Origin: G965233625 sp965233625
GTDB lineage: Bacteria > Planctomycetota > Planctomycetia > Pirellulales > Pirellulaceae
DNA: 64,000 bases
Assembly: GCA_965233625.1 (NCBI GenBank)
Contig: OZ247499.1
Location: 4,898,001 to 4,962,000, forward strand
Direction of reading: 5' to 3'
Made by a program: the position numbers and the translations under genes. Under the pieces are notes generated by a model. That model saw nothing but the letters and a program-made list of their open reading frames with translations, was not told where the DNA came from and searched no databases. Below are positions 6,580-16,835 of this stretch, piece by piece (position 1 is the stretch's first letter; each line of letters starts with the position of its first letter).

Positions 6580-8967
6580 TTAGCTGCGTGTGATGGTTTC
6601 GTGCAGATTCAGAATCGCGCGGGCCAGGGCGGTCCAGGCGGCGAGTTCTGGTTTGGCGATGTCCGCCGGCAATGGCGCCTCGCCGGTCGAAAGCAGCGCG
6701 GCTGCGGCGGCTTCATCTTTGGCGTAACGCTGACGCTGCTGTTTCAGCAGTCCCAACAGAATGTCCGCTTCCGCTTGCGAAGGTGGACGCGATACCGCCC
6801 GCAGGAACATCCGCTCGATCCGCTCTTTCTCGCTGCTGGCTTCGCGCTTCAAAGCACGTGTAGCGAAGGCGCGGGCCGCTTCGACATAGGCCGGGTCGTT
6901 CAACAGCACCAGCGACTGCGCCGGCGTGTTGCTGCGCGGACGCTCGGCGACGCATTCTTCCCGCGCTGGTGCGTCGAAGGCACGCATCGCCGGATGCCAG
7001 AAACTACGCCGCCAATAGGTATACACGCCCCGGCGGTACAGATCGGCGCCATGATCCTGCACGTACTTGCCATCTTTGTAAAGCTTGTACCAATAGTTGG
7101 CCGGTTGATAAGGCTTCACGCTGCGGCCGCCCATTTTCTTCGAGAGCAGGCCGCTGATCGCCAGCGCGTTATCGCGGACCAGCTCCGCATCCAGGCGGTA
7201 GCGGTTCTGCCGGGCGAAGAGGCGGTTTTCCGGATCGCGGGCGGCGATCTCCGGCGTGGGGGTCGAACTGCGGCGGTACGTTCCGCTAAGTGCGATCAGC
7301 TTCATCATGTGCTTCACGTCCCAACCGCTTTCCATAAACTCAACGGCCAACCAGTCGAGCAGTTGCGGGTGCGAAGGCCATTCGCCTTGCGAACCGACGT
7401 CGTCCAGCGTGCGGGCGATGCCCTTGCCCATCATCAGTTTCCACAGCCGGTTCACAAACACGCGGGCCGTCAGCGGATTTTTGCGGCTGGCAATCCAGGC
7501 TGCCAGATCCAGCCGCGTGAGCCGCTCATCGGAATCTTTGCCGCTGCCTAAGAAACCAGGAACGGCGGGCGTAACGACTTCGCCACTGTCGTCCAGCCAG
7601 TTGCCACGCGGCAGCACGCGCATGGTGCGTGGCTTGGTGGTTTCTGTGACCAGTGTTTTGGGCCAAGTCTTGGCGTCCGACGCTTTCTTCAGTTCCGCCT
7701 CAAGCTTGGCAAGCTGCTTGGTCATGGCCTGATGCTGGTCACCGCCCTGCGACGTGTTAGGCAGCTTTTCTTTCAGCGTGGCAATCTCATTTTCCAGCTG
7801 TTTCATCTTCGCGATCTGTTCGCTGGTGGGCATGTGCAACTGCTGCGGATAGCCCACGCCGCGTTCTTTCAGGTCGGCGAAGAATGCGGCGAAGCTGTAG
7901 AAGTCGCGTGCGGAAAATGGATCGTACTTGTGATCGTGACACTCAGCGCAGCCGAGCGTGGTGCCCAGGAAGATTGCCGATGTATTGCGGACGCGGTCGG
8001 CGGCGTAGATGGCCAGATACTCTTTCGGCTGGGCGCCGCCTTCGCTGGTCGTCTGGTTCAGCCGGTTGAAGCCCGATGCGACCTTCCACTTATACTCCTG
8101 AAACTTGTCGCCCTTGAGCATATCGCCTGCCAGTTGTTCTTTGACAAACTGATCGAATGGCAGGTTCTGATTGAAGGCATCAATCACATAGTCGCGGTAC
8201 AGCCAGACCTCGCGGTGCGAATCTTTGTGATAGCCCACCGAGTCGGCGTAGCGCACCAGGTCCAGCCAGTACAACGCCATTCGTTCGCCATATTGCGGCG
8301 AAGCCAGCAGCCTTTCGACAACCCGTTTGTAAGCCGCGGGCGAAGGGTCCGCCACAAAAGCCTCTACCTCATCAGGCGTCGGCGGCAGCCCCGTCAGGTC
8401 CAGCGTAACGCGGCGGATCAGCGTGCGCGGATTGGCGGCAGGCGCCGGGCGGATGTTCTCCCGCTGAAGACGCTGCAGAATGAAGGCGTCGATATCGCCA
8501 ATCTTCACACCCGACTCTGCGGCTGGCTTAACCACGGGCACATCGGGCCGCGCGGGCGGAATAAAGGCCCAATGCCCCTGCCACGGGGCGCCCGCTTCAA
8601 TCCACCGCCGCAACACATCCCGCTGCGCCGGTTTGAGGGAAAGGTGCGATTCCGGCGGCGGCATCAGTTCGTCAGGATCGTCGGAAACGATACGGCGCCA
8701 GGCTTCACTATCTTCCAGCCCGCCGCCAAATGCATCGACAATGCCTTCATGCGTATCAAACCGCATATCGGCTTCGCGCGTACTCTTATCCGGCCCATGA
8801 CAGCGGAAACAGTTCTGCGAAAGCAGCGGCCGGATATCACGATTAAACTGCGGCGGCTCAAGCACCTTCTCCGCGGCGCGACAGATATTCAGCGGCAACA
8901 TGCCCCATGCAAGGACGCAGACGCCCGCAGAAGCAAGCCGTAATAACGCCACAAAATTCAAATGCAT
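6580..8967 (-). CDS. Planctomycete cytochrome c / DUF1549 / DUF1553 protein
   Basis: A secreted 795-aa protein. A signal peptide (to about CRAAEK) is followed by a PSD1-type cytochrome c domain with heme motif CFRCHGPDKSTREADMRFD (about 53-71). DUF1549 follows, with IDAFILQRLQRENI, LDLTGLPPTPDEV and a second CxxCH motif in LGCAECHDHKYDPFS. A coiled-coil linker (ENEIATLKEKL, LAKLEAELKKA) precedes DUF1553 (LAAWIASRKNPLTARVFVNR, FMESGWDVKHMMKLI, NRLFARQNRYRLDAE, PAQSLVLLNDPAYVEAAR). Such proteins are hugely expanded in planctomycetes, often next to a DUF1501 gene, and are linked to polysaccharide breakdown or extracytoplasmic redox chemistry. No DUF1501 partner is present here. The exact reaction is unknown. 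Confidence 0.92.
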   Translation of the reverse strand: MHLNFVALLRLASAGVCVLAWGMLPLNICRAAEKVLEPPQFNRDIRPLLSQNCFRCHGPDKSTREADMRFDTHEGIVDAFGGGLEDSEAWRRIVSDDPDELMPPPESHLSLKPAQRDVLRRWIEAGAPWQGHWAFIPPARPDVPVVKPAAESGVKIGDIDAFILQRLQRENIRPAPAANPRTLIRRVTLDLTGLPPTPDEVEAFVADPSPAAYKRVVERLLASPQYGERMALYWLDLVRYADSVGYHKDSHREVWLYRDYVIDAFNQNLPFDQFVKEQLAGDMLKGDKFQEYKWKVASGFNRLNQTTSEGGAQPKEYLAIYAADRVRNTSAIFLGTTLGCAECHDHKYDPFSARDFYSFAAFFADLKERGVGYPQQLHMPTSEQIAKMKQLENEIATLKEKLPNTSQGGDQHQAMTKQLAKLEAELKKASDAKTWPKTLVTETTKPRTMRVLPRGNWLDDSGEVVTPAVPGFLGSGKDSDERLTRLDLAAWIASRKNPLTARVFVNRLWKLMMGKGIARTLDDVGSQGEWPSHPQLLDWLAVEFMESGWDVKHMMKLIALSGTYRRSSTPTPEIAARDPENRLFARQNRYRLDAELVRDNALAISGLLSKKMGGRSVKPYQPANYWYKLYKDGKYVQDHGADLYRRGVYTYWRRSFWHPAMRAFDAPAREECVAERPRSNTPAQSLVLLNDPAYVEAARAFATRALKREASSEKERIERMFLRAVSRPPSQAEADILLGLLKQQRQRYAKDEAAAAALLSTGEAPLPADIAKPELAAWTALARAILNLHETITRS

Positions 8968-9163
8968 ACGTCAATCTCACCAACCGCCAGTGCGGGCAAA
9001 AACCATGTTCCAAAGTCTCAGACAGCCACCCCGCCATCCCTCAAACGACTACCTTCAGTATGCTGCGCCACAGGCGAAATCTCAAGTCAGCCTTAGATCG
9101 GACTGGCCGGTGGTTTGGCTGGAGAATTGGCGTGGTCATAAGTACTTCCGCCCCGGCGGGTGT

Positions 9164-12100
9164 TTACTTTATCTTGACCAGACCGTTGGTTTTCCAGTTG
9201 CGACTTGTTTCACTGAATACTGTCTGTTTCTTCTTTGTGAGCTGAGAAACTTCTTGTTTTACGAAACGGCTCAGTTCAACTTCGTCAATGACGGAGTCCG
9301 TTTCACCATTGTGGGGGATATCACCCTTCCCATCCACAAGCACTTTCAACAGCGCCTCGGTAAACGCGCCGTTCTCCCATTCCTTTTTCTCAATACTCAC
9401 TTGATTCGAAGCAGACGACGCCAATACGAAGGCTCCACAATCTTTCCAGACAACGCGTGGATGGTCGCTGTTGGTCAATTCTGTGATGTCGACCGTTGGC
9501 ACACGCCCGCCCTGGCGGATGACATCTGATGAAAAGCACGCGTCAACGAACAACGCCGTTTTGCACTTCAAAGAGTCGTGTACAACACCAGACAGCGTCG
9601 ATTGCGGAATGCCTTTAATGCGCAACGCTTTGGGATCGGTATCGTGTGCAATCAAGTAGTAAACGCCTGTTTTTTTGTCATGTAATCCGTGCCCTGCAAA
9701 GAAGATGATGGCAAGATCTTTCGCCGTTGTTCTCTGTTCTAGCCAGAATAAACCTTCCAGGATCTTATCTTTGGTTGCGTTCTTGTTTGTCAGCTCTCTG
9801 ACGAAAACGTCCCGGTACAAACCCTTTTCTTTCTGCTCTAGCCAGGCATTGCCGAAATCGCGGGCGTCTTTATGCGCGTAAACCAGGTTTCCGCAATGAG
9901 CATGTTCTGATACGCCGATCGTAAGCACGTACAAATTGGGGAGCGCTGTTTTCGATCCATCGTCGTAGTCGAATGTTGCCGCTGCCACCTGGCTCTTCGC
10001 GCCGTTCGATCCGTAAGCCGTTGCTTCAAGCTGATTCTTGCCTGGATTCAATTCCAGTTCGCCGGTGTAACGGTTGCTGCCCGCTGCTCTTTGCACGCCT
10101 TTGACGATCCGGCCATTAATTTTAAACTCAACCCTATCAACGGCCTCAGCCGCTTTAGCGCCAGGAACCGTGGGTAGAATCGCTTCAACTTCCGCCTCGA
10201 TGACATTGTGTTTAAATACTTCGCCGCCGGTGGGTCGTAGGAGCCTGGCGCGCGGAGGTTCGTTGAGCAAATCCTGTTTCGTTCGAGGGCTCGCAGGCAT
10301 GCGAGGGTCATCGGGTAGCGGTGTTTCATGTTTATTAACGGTGCTGTGGCGGAGCAGCGCTTTTGTCAGACTACGACGGACAAATAAGTCGTCAACAATT
10401 AAAGGTTGCTGCAGTTTTTGATACTGTGCCGCTTCCAGGAATTCGGCTGCTTCATCGCGGTTGCGATTAATATGCCAACCAATCAATTGATCGCCGCGCG
10501 ACGACGAATCGAAGTAACCTGCGGGCGACCAGATCACCCATTCGTCCTGCCTGGTGTAAACAAAGCTCAATAACGGCTCTACATGTGGCGGTCGCGACGC
10601 CAGCGTGACATTTGTCTCGAACTTCGTTTTATTGTTGCGGATCATGCCTAACCTGACGCGCTGCCCGGGACGATACACGCCGCGCAATTTCCGCGACCGG
10701 CTTTCGTAAAAAGAAGTTCCATCGAAGGTCATGATCCGGTTGGTTTTTACGATGGGAGGCACCGACTTTGCTGCCAGGCTACCTTCGGGCACATCAAGCA
10801 CCTGGTTCCCGCGGAAAAGAAAGTCGATGTCTCCCACGGGGGCGACGTAATCTAGATTCCAGATACGGACTGCGCCTTCCGTAGAAGCAGTTGCTAATAG
10901 CGAGCCGTTAGGGTTCTGTGCAATCGACGTAATAAAGTTGCGATGCCCCAGGAATTCCCTCAATACCCGGGCAGAACCCCGGCTATCGATAGCGACGCCC
11001 ACAAGTTGCCCCGTCAGGTCGCCAGCGATGTAAATAACCTCGTCTGGTTGCTGCCCCCACTTTGGCTGCTTGGGCAAACGCAAAATCGCCGAGATATAGC
11101 CAAGACCTCCTTCGCGAACGGCGCCTTCTGGTAATGCACCAACCGCGCTGACGGCTGCGGCGTAATTGATTTTGAAGGGCGAATCAATCGGCCTGTCCTG
11201 TGGGCGCAGCTGGCGCACATGTCGCGGGTTTACGACCAGTTCATGGGTTAACCGGCCGTAATCATTCCGCTCCCACTTGTTTCCGTCGCGCTCGACGCCA
11301 AACAGCAGCCCGTCACCCGACGGTGTCCAGGCAACCTTATAAATGCGTTCGACCTCGCTGGTGTCAATTACCCAGATAGGTTCCGCGGTGCGTGTATTCC
11401 AGACATGAATACCACCAAGTTTGTCAACACTGACCGCGCGTTTACCATCGGCGCTTGTCGTCACCACAAGCGGTGTCCAGGCGTGCCCGAAATAGGTGCA
11501 GATTTTATTTGTTTCATTGGGTTCGTGACTGCCGTTCTGGTCCTTCTGGTAAACTTGCACCCAGAACCGTGTGCCGGCGGGATTTGCCCGCGTGGAACCA
11601 CCACGAGCCAGATAACTGGAACCCGGACCGCTTCGATCCGTGGGAGGCATGTACCACCAGGCCGTTTTGAACACACCGTTCACATGTGGCGGCGGGTAGA
11701 CCGTATCAAAGTTTTCGCGGGTCCGGATGATGCGGGCCTGTTCGCGATGATCAATCTTCTTGCCAGTTTTTACGTTGATGATAACGCGGCGTTGCGCAAG
11801 GTCGGCGAGAATGTGATCGTTGTCGATGAAGCCAAAGAAGTCAGAAATGTTCTGGTTCTTGAACTGTTCGTCCGGGTCACGGTAATAAGTCTGTGTCGTT
11901 TCTTTGCTTGCGATAGGCCAAGACTTGACCTGAATTCGACCGCCTCAGCCATAGCTCGCGATCCATTTACCATCGGGTGAAAACGCTAAGCGATCGGCGC
12001 AACCAATATGGCCTGGAAGAAGTTCCTCAATCTTCGAGAGATCACGTAGCGCGTACTTGCGTATTGAACCCGCAAATGTGTTATCGCTAACACCCACATA

Positions 12101-12427
12101 CAAATACTTGCTGTCGGGCGAGAACCGGACTGCGTTGGTACGCCCTAATTTCAGGTAAGGCGCCAGTTGAAAACCCCGGAGCCGGCCAAGCAATGTTTTG
12201 TTATTAACATCCCAGACCCGCACTTCTTTATCACCAGCAACGGCCAGCAGGCTGCCATCACCATTAAGGGCGCAGTCGCGGATACTTCCGCTAGCGAAGC
12301 TGCCACTTCTCACAACCAGAAATGGGTTGTCTTCGGCAGATGCCGTTGAAGATGTGAATGTTTGCAGGACCACGACAGCTACCACTGTCCAGCCTGCAAC
12401 TAGTTTGTACATCTCAAAATGTCGCAT
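9164..12427 (-). pseudogene. Secreted WD40-caspase (peptidase C14) gene with an in-frame TGA
   Basis: One reading frame runs from the ATG at 12427 (MRHFEMYKLVAGWTVVAVVV, signal peptide) to the stop at 9164, interrupted only by a TGA at 11947-11945 (codon 161). The frame before and after the TGA is the same. The TGA falls inside a WD40 repeat (FSPDGKWIASYG, stop, GGRIQVKSW), and the sequence stays protein-like beyond it. WD40 blades follow in the middle (GHRNFITSIAQNPNGSLLATA, EGAVRIWNLD). A caspase-like C14 domain lies at about residues 845-1040, with His in FFAGHG (913) and Cys in FVDACFSS (964). If the stop is real the gene makes only a truncated 160-residue product. A restart at GTG 11683 would lack a signal peptide. 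Without the stop it would encode about 1087 residues. Confidence 0.75.
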
Positions 12428-12612
12428 GAAATTTCCCGCAACTGCTAACCCGGCACTTCTGGGGAGGCGTAAGACCCCTTGCCGGATGATTTTACTTGGA
12501 TGCGTGAGGCGCTTCAATAAAGGAGGCACTTGCTCTACATCCGTAAATCAATTTGTCAGCGGACAAATTTCAATCCAAAAACGTAAGTAACCGTCGCACG
12601 CAGTTTACTCGA

Positions 12613-13878
12613 CTACAACTCGTCGGCGCCGGTGAAGTTTGTTACCAGCGCGCGGAGCTTGCGGCGGAGGACGGTGTAGCTGAAGAAGTTGCGGCTTAGC
12701 TCGTAGTTGCGGTTGACCATCTCTTCGCGGTATTGCTCATCGTTGATCACGCGGCGTACGGCTTCTACGGTTTCGCGGGTGAGATAGCCATCCATCGGGA
12801 CCACTTGAAAGCCCCGTGGTTCGATATCGGCGATGTAAATCGAATAGCGGTTTACGAGCACGGGTTTGCGGTAATAGAACGCCTCAAGCAGCGCGTTGCC
12901 GAAGCCTTCGTAGAGGCTGGGGTAGGTGATAAAGTCGGCCACGGCGTAAGCATCGCCCAGCGTATAGACGCGGCGGCCATCTTCGCGGACGCCGCGTTTT
13001 TCGTTCACCTGTTCATCAATAAATCGCAGGTCCACGTTCTGCCGCTCCGCCATCTCGATCAGCGCGTTGCAGTACTCGTACCCCTCATCGCCGGATGCGT
13101 GCGAGATGACCAGTTTGCAGCGTGGGTCTTTCAGTTCACCCATCAGGTTGATCGAGTGTTCGATGCCTTTGCGCGGCACGACGCGGGTCGGTTGCAGGAA
13201 CATGATATCGTCGTCCGTCAGTCCGATATCGCGCCGCAGCGTGGAGGTGTAATCATCCGGCTCTGGCGGTGTGCGTTCAAAATTCAGCACATTCGGCACC
13301 AGGATCGAAGACACGCCGCAACGGTGCGAAAGGTCTTCCTGCGCGAATGAATTGATCGTGACGTGCTGGATTGATGGCAGATCGGGCGGAAACGCCATCG
13401 ACAGAAAATCGCCTGCCGAGTTCACCGCAAAGCGATCGCGTTCCCAGTAGAAGTCGTGATGGTGGGCGATTGTCGGGAAGCCGGTCTCCGCAATGAAGTT
13501 GGTCAGCGCCACGCCCAACGGGATATTCATGGGAATCGTCAACGCGTTCTGAACAATCAGAATGTTGATATCGAACTTCTGGACAAACTTCTGCAGCATG
13601 TACTTCAGATGCTCAGCCAGCGAATACACCAGCCGCGTGACGTTCGGATCGCGCTGCCGCGAGCCGAAGACGTGCCGGTTGATGAAGGCGATGTTCTCGC
13701 TGCCGAAGTATGCGGTTGGCGCCAGCATGCTGATGTCCGGATCGGTATCCAGCACTCCGGCAAACCAGAAGCTGCGGTGCTTATGATCCCAGAGAACTTC
13801 CGCCCATTTCGCACTTTCGAGTGAGACGCCATCCGTGCCGGCGAAACGGGTGGAAACAAAGCCGATGTTCTGTCCCAT
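12613..13878 (-). CDS. Family 4-like glycosyltransferase
   Basis: A GT-B fold glycosyltransferase of 421 aa. The N-terminal Rossmann half begins MGQNIGFVSTRFAGTDGVSLE. The C-terminal half carries the group 1 (GT4) signature: FLQPTRVVPRKGIEHSINLM, then YPSLYEGFGNALLEAFYYRKPVLVNR with the E-x7-E pair. No signal peptide or membrane segment is seen, so it acts in the cytoplasm. It is the last gene of a three-gene run with a HAD phosphatase (121 bases upstream) and another glycosyltransferase. The sugar and acceptor are not known. Confidence 0.85.
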   Translation of the reverse strand: MGQNIGFVSTRFAGTDGVSLESAKWAEVLWDHKHRSFWFAGVLDTDPDISMLAPTAYFGSENIAFINRHVFGSRQRDPNVTRLVYSLAEHLKYMLQKFVQKFDINILIVQNALTIPMNIPLGVALTNFIAETGFPTIAHHHDFYWERDRFAVNSAGDFLSMAFPPDLPSIQHVTINSFAQEDLSHRCGVSSILVPNVLNFERTPPEPDDYTSTLRRDIGLTDDDIMFLQPTRVVPRKGIEHSINLMGELKDPRCKLVISHASGDEGYEYCNALIEMAERQNVDLRFIDEQVNEKRGVREDGRRVYTLGDAYAVADFITYPSLYEGFGNALLEAFYYRKPVLVNRYSIYIADIEPRGFQVVPMDGYLTRETVEAVRRVINDEQYREEMVNRNYELSRNFFSYTVLRRKLRALVTNFTGADEL

Positions 13879-13999
13879 GACGAGGGGCCTTTGTGATAAA
13901 CGCGCCTTCGTCGCAATAGCGCGTTGGTGAAAGTGCTAATGTGGCCACGCGATCCATCACGCAACCGTCCGTCCAAGGTGTGTTACTAAGTAAGTGTGT

Positions 14000-14866
14000 T
14001 TATGCAATGCACTGCGGGATCGATGTTAACTGCGTCACCACGGCGCCGGGTTGGCAGCCTTGCATCCGCGCGTCTTCTTCACGCAGACGTAAGCTGCGCT
14101 TGTCGCCTGCAAACAGAATCGTCTGCATGCCAGCCTGCTCGGCGGCCCAGACATCGTTGAGCATATCGTTACCCACGAACACAGCCTGCGCGGGCTGCAG
14201 ATCGTGCGCGGCAAGCGCTTTTGCCGCGGCGTTGAACATCGTGGCGCCGGGTTTTGATTCGCCGCACAGGTAGGAATAAAATTGCAGATCCGGCAGGAAG
14301 CCCAGTTCGTCCAGCGTTTCATCCACCAGCGCGGGGAACAATTGCCGCGTCATCGCCTGCGCGTTGCTGACAATTCCCAGCTTCAGCCCGCGGCTTTGCA
14401 GCGCTTGCAGGCAATCGTGCAGGCCGGGCATGGTCCAGACCGGATTAACCCGCACTTCATATTCCAGAGCCACGCGCGAAGCATCGATGCCAGCATCCGC
14501 CAGGCCGGTCTGCTGCAACACGTCTTCCCAGACGGCGACAATATCCACCTCTGGATGGCCAATTCCTTCCGTGCGTTTCTTGTCCTGATGAGCGGCGATG
14601 GTCTGCTTGAGAATTCCGGGCGGTATTTCGCGGACCTTCGCGACACTGGCGCCACACTCCAGCAATGCGGTTTGCAGCAGTTCTTCGCTGGAGGTTCCCG
14701 TCTGTAAAGAAATATCGCCTGCGGCGCTGATTAGCATCGTGCCATAAATATCAAACAGCACTGCCTGAATACCGGGCAACACATCCAGCCGGGGCGCCAT
14801 GCCGGTGGGCCGTGGCTGCATGGGCTGGCAGTGGCTGCGAATGATCTCTGAAACGCCGGTAGTCAT
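14000..14866 (-). CDS. HAD-superfamily hydrolase
   Basis: Motif I is AVLFDIYGTML (nucleophile Asp, Tyr in place of the second Asp). Motif II is GIVSNAQ, the Lys region is CGESKPGATMF, and motif IV is VFVGNDMLNDVWAAEQAGM. The cap is of the alpha-helical C1 type inserted after motif I. Asp-x-Tyr is the pattern of haloacid dehalogenases and of several phosphatases of this branch, so both reactions are possible. Given its place between two glycosyltransferases, 33 bases from the upstream one, a phosphatase acting on a glycosylated intermediate is likely (inference). Confidence 0.8.
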   Translation of the reverse strand: MTTGVSEIIRSHCQPMQPRPTGMAPRLDVLPGIQAVLFDIYGTMLISAAGDISLQTGTSSEELLQTALLECGASVAKVREIPPGILKQTIAAHQDKKRTEGIGHPEVDIVAVWEDVLQQTGLADAGIDASRVALEYEVRVNPVWTMPGLHDCLQALQSRGLKLGIVSNAQAMTRQLFPALVDETLDELGFLPDLQFYSYLCGESKPGATMFNAAAKALAAHDLQPAQAVFVGNDMLNDVWAAEQAGMQTILFAGDKRSLRLREEDARMQGCQPGAVVTQLTSIPQCIA

Positions 14867-14899
14867 CGGTTAATGTTGCGCAATAGCGCCTTGCATGGT

Positions 14900-16465
14900 T
14901 TACGGTTCGACCCGCACGGCATGCAGACGCTGCAAATCCAAAAAAGCGTGTAGAAGCTGTTGAGGGGCAATGGCGGTATTTATAGGAGCATCTGTCTCCG
15001 CAGCAAATAGTATTCCGTAAATCCGCTGCAAGTCGGCAGCAGTTGCCGCAAGCGAGTAGTTCTCCCGCACCACCTGCGCATTGGCCGGCACAATCGTCTG
15101 CCAGATGGCGCCGTCCTCATCAAGCGATTGCCGCATCCACGGATTCAACTGCTGAAGCTGTTGCCGGGCCACATCATCGCCCGCAACACGCCGCACCACC
15201 TGCGATTGCATGGCAGCGGGAAGAACGGCGAAATCGACGGTTGCACCTTCCGTCAGTTTTTCTGCCTGTCGCGCGATGTCTGCGGGCGACTGTTGTCCGT
15301 ACGCGCTGCAAAGCTGCTGATTCAAAGCCACCAGGCGGTCCATCAGTTGCTGCCGGCCCACCCATTCAACGGGCACGTGCACCGCCTTGCCCAGATGCGT
15401 CAGGTCGAGGCCCTTTTCGCAGAAGTCGGCCGTGATGTCCGGAATGTTACGGCCAATCAGCGGCTTGCCGGACAACCAGCTTTCGAGAAACACTAGGCCG
15501 AAGCCCTCGGCCACGCTGGTCGTGATGATGCGGTCAGCGGCAGCGATATTCTGCTGAAACGAAAGCTGATCGTTCAGCCCCACTTCAAACAACATCGGCA
15601 ACGCCAGTTCCGCCGCCAGCGTCTTCCAACGCGTGTAAGCCGGCGCTTCTTCCTCGCTGGTGGCCGGCAGCGTGATGGCGAAAACATACGGATCGCCCGC
15701 AAGAGCGGCCCATAGCAACAGTTCGCCGATGTTCTTGCGACGGATCGCACGCACTGGATACAGCATCAAACGCTGCTCTGAACGGAGCCCGTGCACGCGG
15801 CGGAACTTGGTGGCGGCTGCCGCGGCGTCCGGCAGTTCAGCCGGTTGCGGGACGGGGTTAGGCAGCATGTGCATGCGCGAAGTGTCGCCGCCGGCTGACT
15901 GAAAAAGATCGCGGTCGCGGTTGTTCAAAAACGCGTAGTGAATATGCGGCGCCGCGGGATACAACGCGCGGGCATCCGCCTCTGCATGTTCGCCCGCGGC
16001 GATGCGCTGATAGTTGGCTGGTCGCAGGTCTTCGGCAAAGTCGTGAATTTGCAGGAGCAGCCGGTAGCCCGCCGCCGCAAGGTTCCGCAAAGTGCCCGGC
16101 AGCGAAAGGTTCTTCACCATTGAATGGTTGTGCACATGCAGCAGCGTTTGCCCCGCATCACAACCTGCCGCGGCGAGCGCGCTGGTGACTGCCTGCGTAA
16201 GACCCGCGACATCTTTCGCCGGCTGGCCCTCTGGCTTCGCCTCATCGTAATCCAGCGCGGGAACGCTGCAGAATTCAACCGGCGTTGATGAATCGCCAAC
16301 CGTTGCCGGCAGCGTTTCCCAGCCATTACGCCGCCCGCCGTATAGCACCACCACGCTGGTCACGCCCATGCTGTCAGCGAAATGGCAAATGGCCTGCAAA
16401 TGGCTTTTCATCACCTGCGTTACGCCGCCACGATTCAGATGATAGTGAAGAATCGCAAGTTTCAT
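14900..16465 (-). CDS. Glycosyltransferase (GT-B, group 1 type)
   Basis: The start at 16465 (MKLAILHYHLNRGGVTQVM) is the natural N-terminus of a GT-B fold; HLNRGGVTQV is the glycine-rich acceptor-side loop. The C-terminal half has LMLYPVRAIRRKNIGELLLWA and ITTSVAEGFGLVFLESWLSGKPLIGRNIPDI, with the E-x7-E motif (EGFGLVFLE). The protein has 521 aa and ends in an extra helical part of about 150 residues. It is first in an operon with the HAD hydrolase and the second glycosyltransferase. The trio resembles gene sets that make glycosylglycerate-type solutes, but nothing in the sequence proves the substrate. Confidence 0.85.
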   Translation of the reverse strand: MKLAILHYHLNRGGVTQVMKSHLQAICHFADSMGVTSVVVLYGGRRNGWETLPATVGDSSTPVEFCSVPALDYDEAKPEGQPAKDVAGLTQAVTSALAAAGCDAGQTLLHVHNHSMVKNLSLPGTLRNLAAAGYRLLLQIHDFAEDLRPANYQRIAAGEHAEADARALYPAAPHIHYAFLNNRDRDLFQSAGGDTSRMHMLPNPVPQPAELPDAAAAATKFRRVHGLRSEQRLMLYPVRAIRRKNIGELLLWAALAGDPYVFAITLPATSEEEAPAYTRWKTLAAELALPMLFEVGLNDQLSFQQNIAAADRIITTSVAEGFGLVFLESWLSGKPLIGRNIPDITADFCEKGLDLTHLGKAVHVPVEWVGRQQLMDRLVALNQQLCSAYGQQSPADIARQAEKLTEGATVDFAVLPAAMQSQVVRRVAGDDVARQQLQQLNPWMRQSLDEDGAIWQTIVPANAQVVRENYSLAATAADLQRIYGILFAAETDAPINTAIAPQQLLHAFLDLQRLHAVRVEP

Positions 16466-16835
16466 ATCAGCCTGGCGGTGGTGGAACACGGTGCAAGTTG
16501 TGTGAATCGCAGCGTTGTAGGCAGCCGCGTTTCACCAACGATTAGACGCCATCGCCGCAAAGACGTGAACCGGGGTGCGAATGTGCCGTTGTACGCAACG
16601 ATCTGTGACTCCCCTCACCCCAGCCCTCTCCCCAGAGGGGCGAGGGGGCCAGCACGGTCTCGATGCGAATGTTTGAGACGCCGGGAGGTTCTAGCCCTAT
16701 AATTCAACGGACGAACATACCGGCAAATTTGTGCAATATTTCTGCGGTGCGGGCGAACTACGTGCGGCTTTGATTTCGCAGATAGGCGGATTGAAGCTGC
16801 CTGGGATCCGTGAATTTGAACAAGGGAGAAGGGTC
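16466..16835. other. Intergenic region between divergent operons
   Basis: It should hold the promoters of the GT-HAD-GT operon (leftward) and the NfeD-flotillin operon (rightward). It contains a CCCTCACCC repeat at 16611-16650. I see no other gene and no clear -35/-10 pair. Confidence 0.4.
16611..16650. repeat. CCCTCACCC palindromic repeat, copy 1
   Basis: CCCCTCACCCCAGCCCTCTC is followed by CCCAGAGGGGCGAGGGGGCC. The repeat can fold on itself (CTCTCCCC with GGGGCGAG). Close copies occur at 26527-26567 and 46813-46852, and a split copy at 35816-36113. In one frame it translates as a proline- and serine-rich LSPEGRG-like peptide, which can create false genes. Confidence 0.8.

Noticed and set aside
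6334..7551. A plus-strand 405-codon frame overlapping the palindromic repeat and the DUF1549/DUF1553 gene
   Set aside because: Its first part translates the repeat arm (LTRSASEG) and the rest is antisense to a real gene.
11945..11947. Selenocysteine at the in-frame TGA
   Set aside because: The codon lies in a WD40 repeat next to Gly residues, not at a redox or catalytic site, and no SECIS-like hairpin was evident. A nonsense change is simpler.
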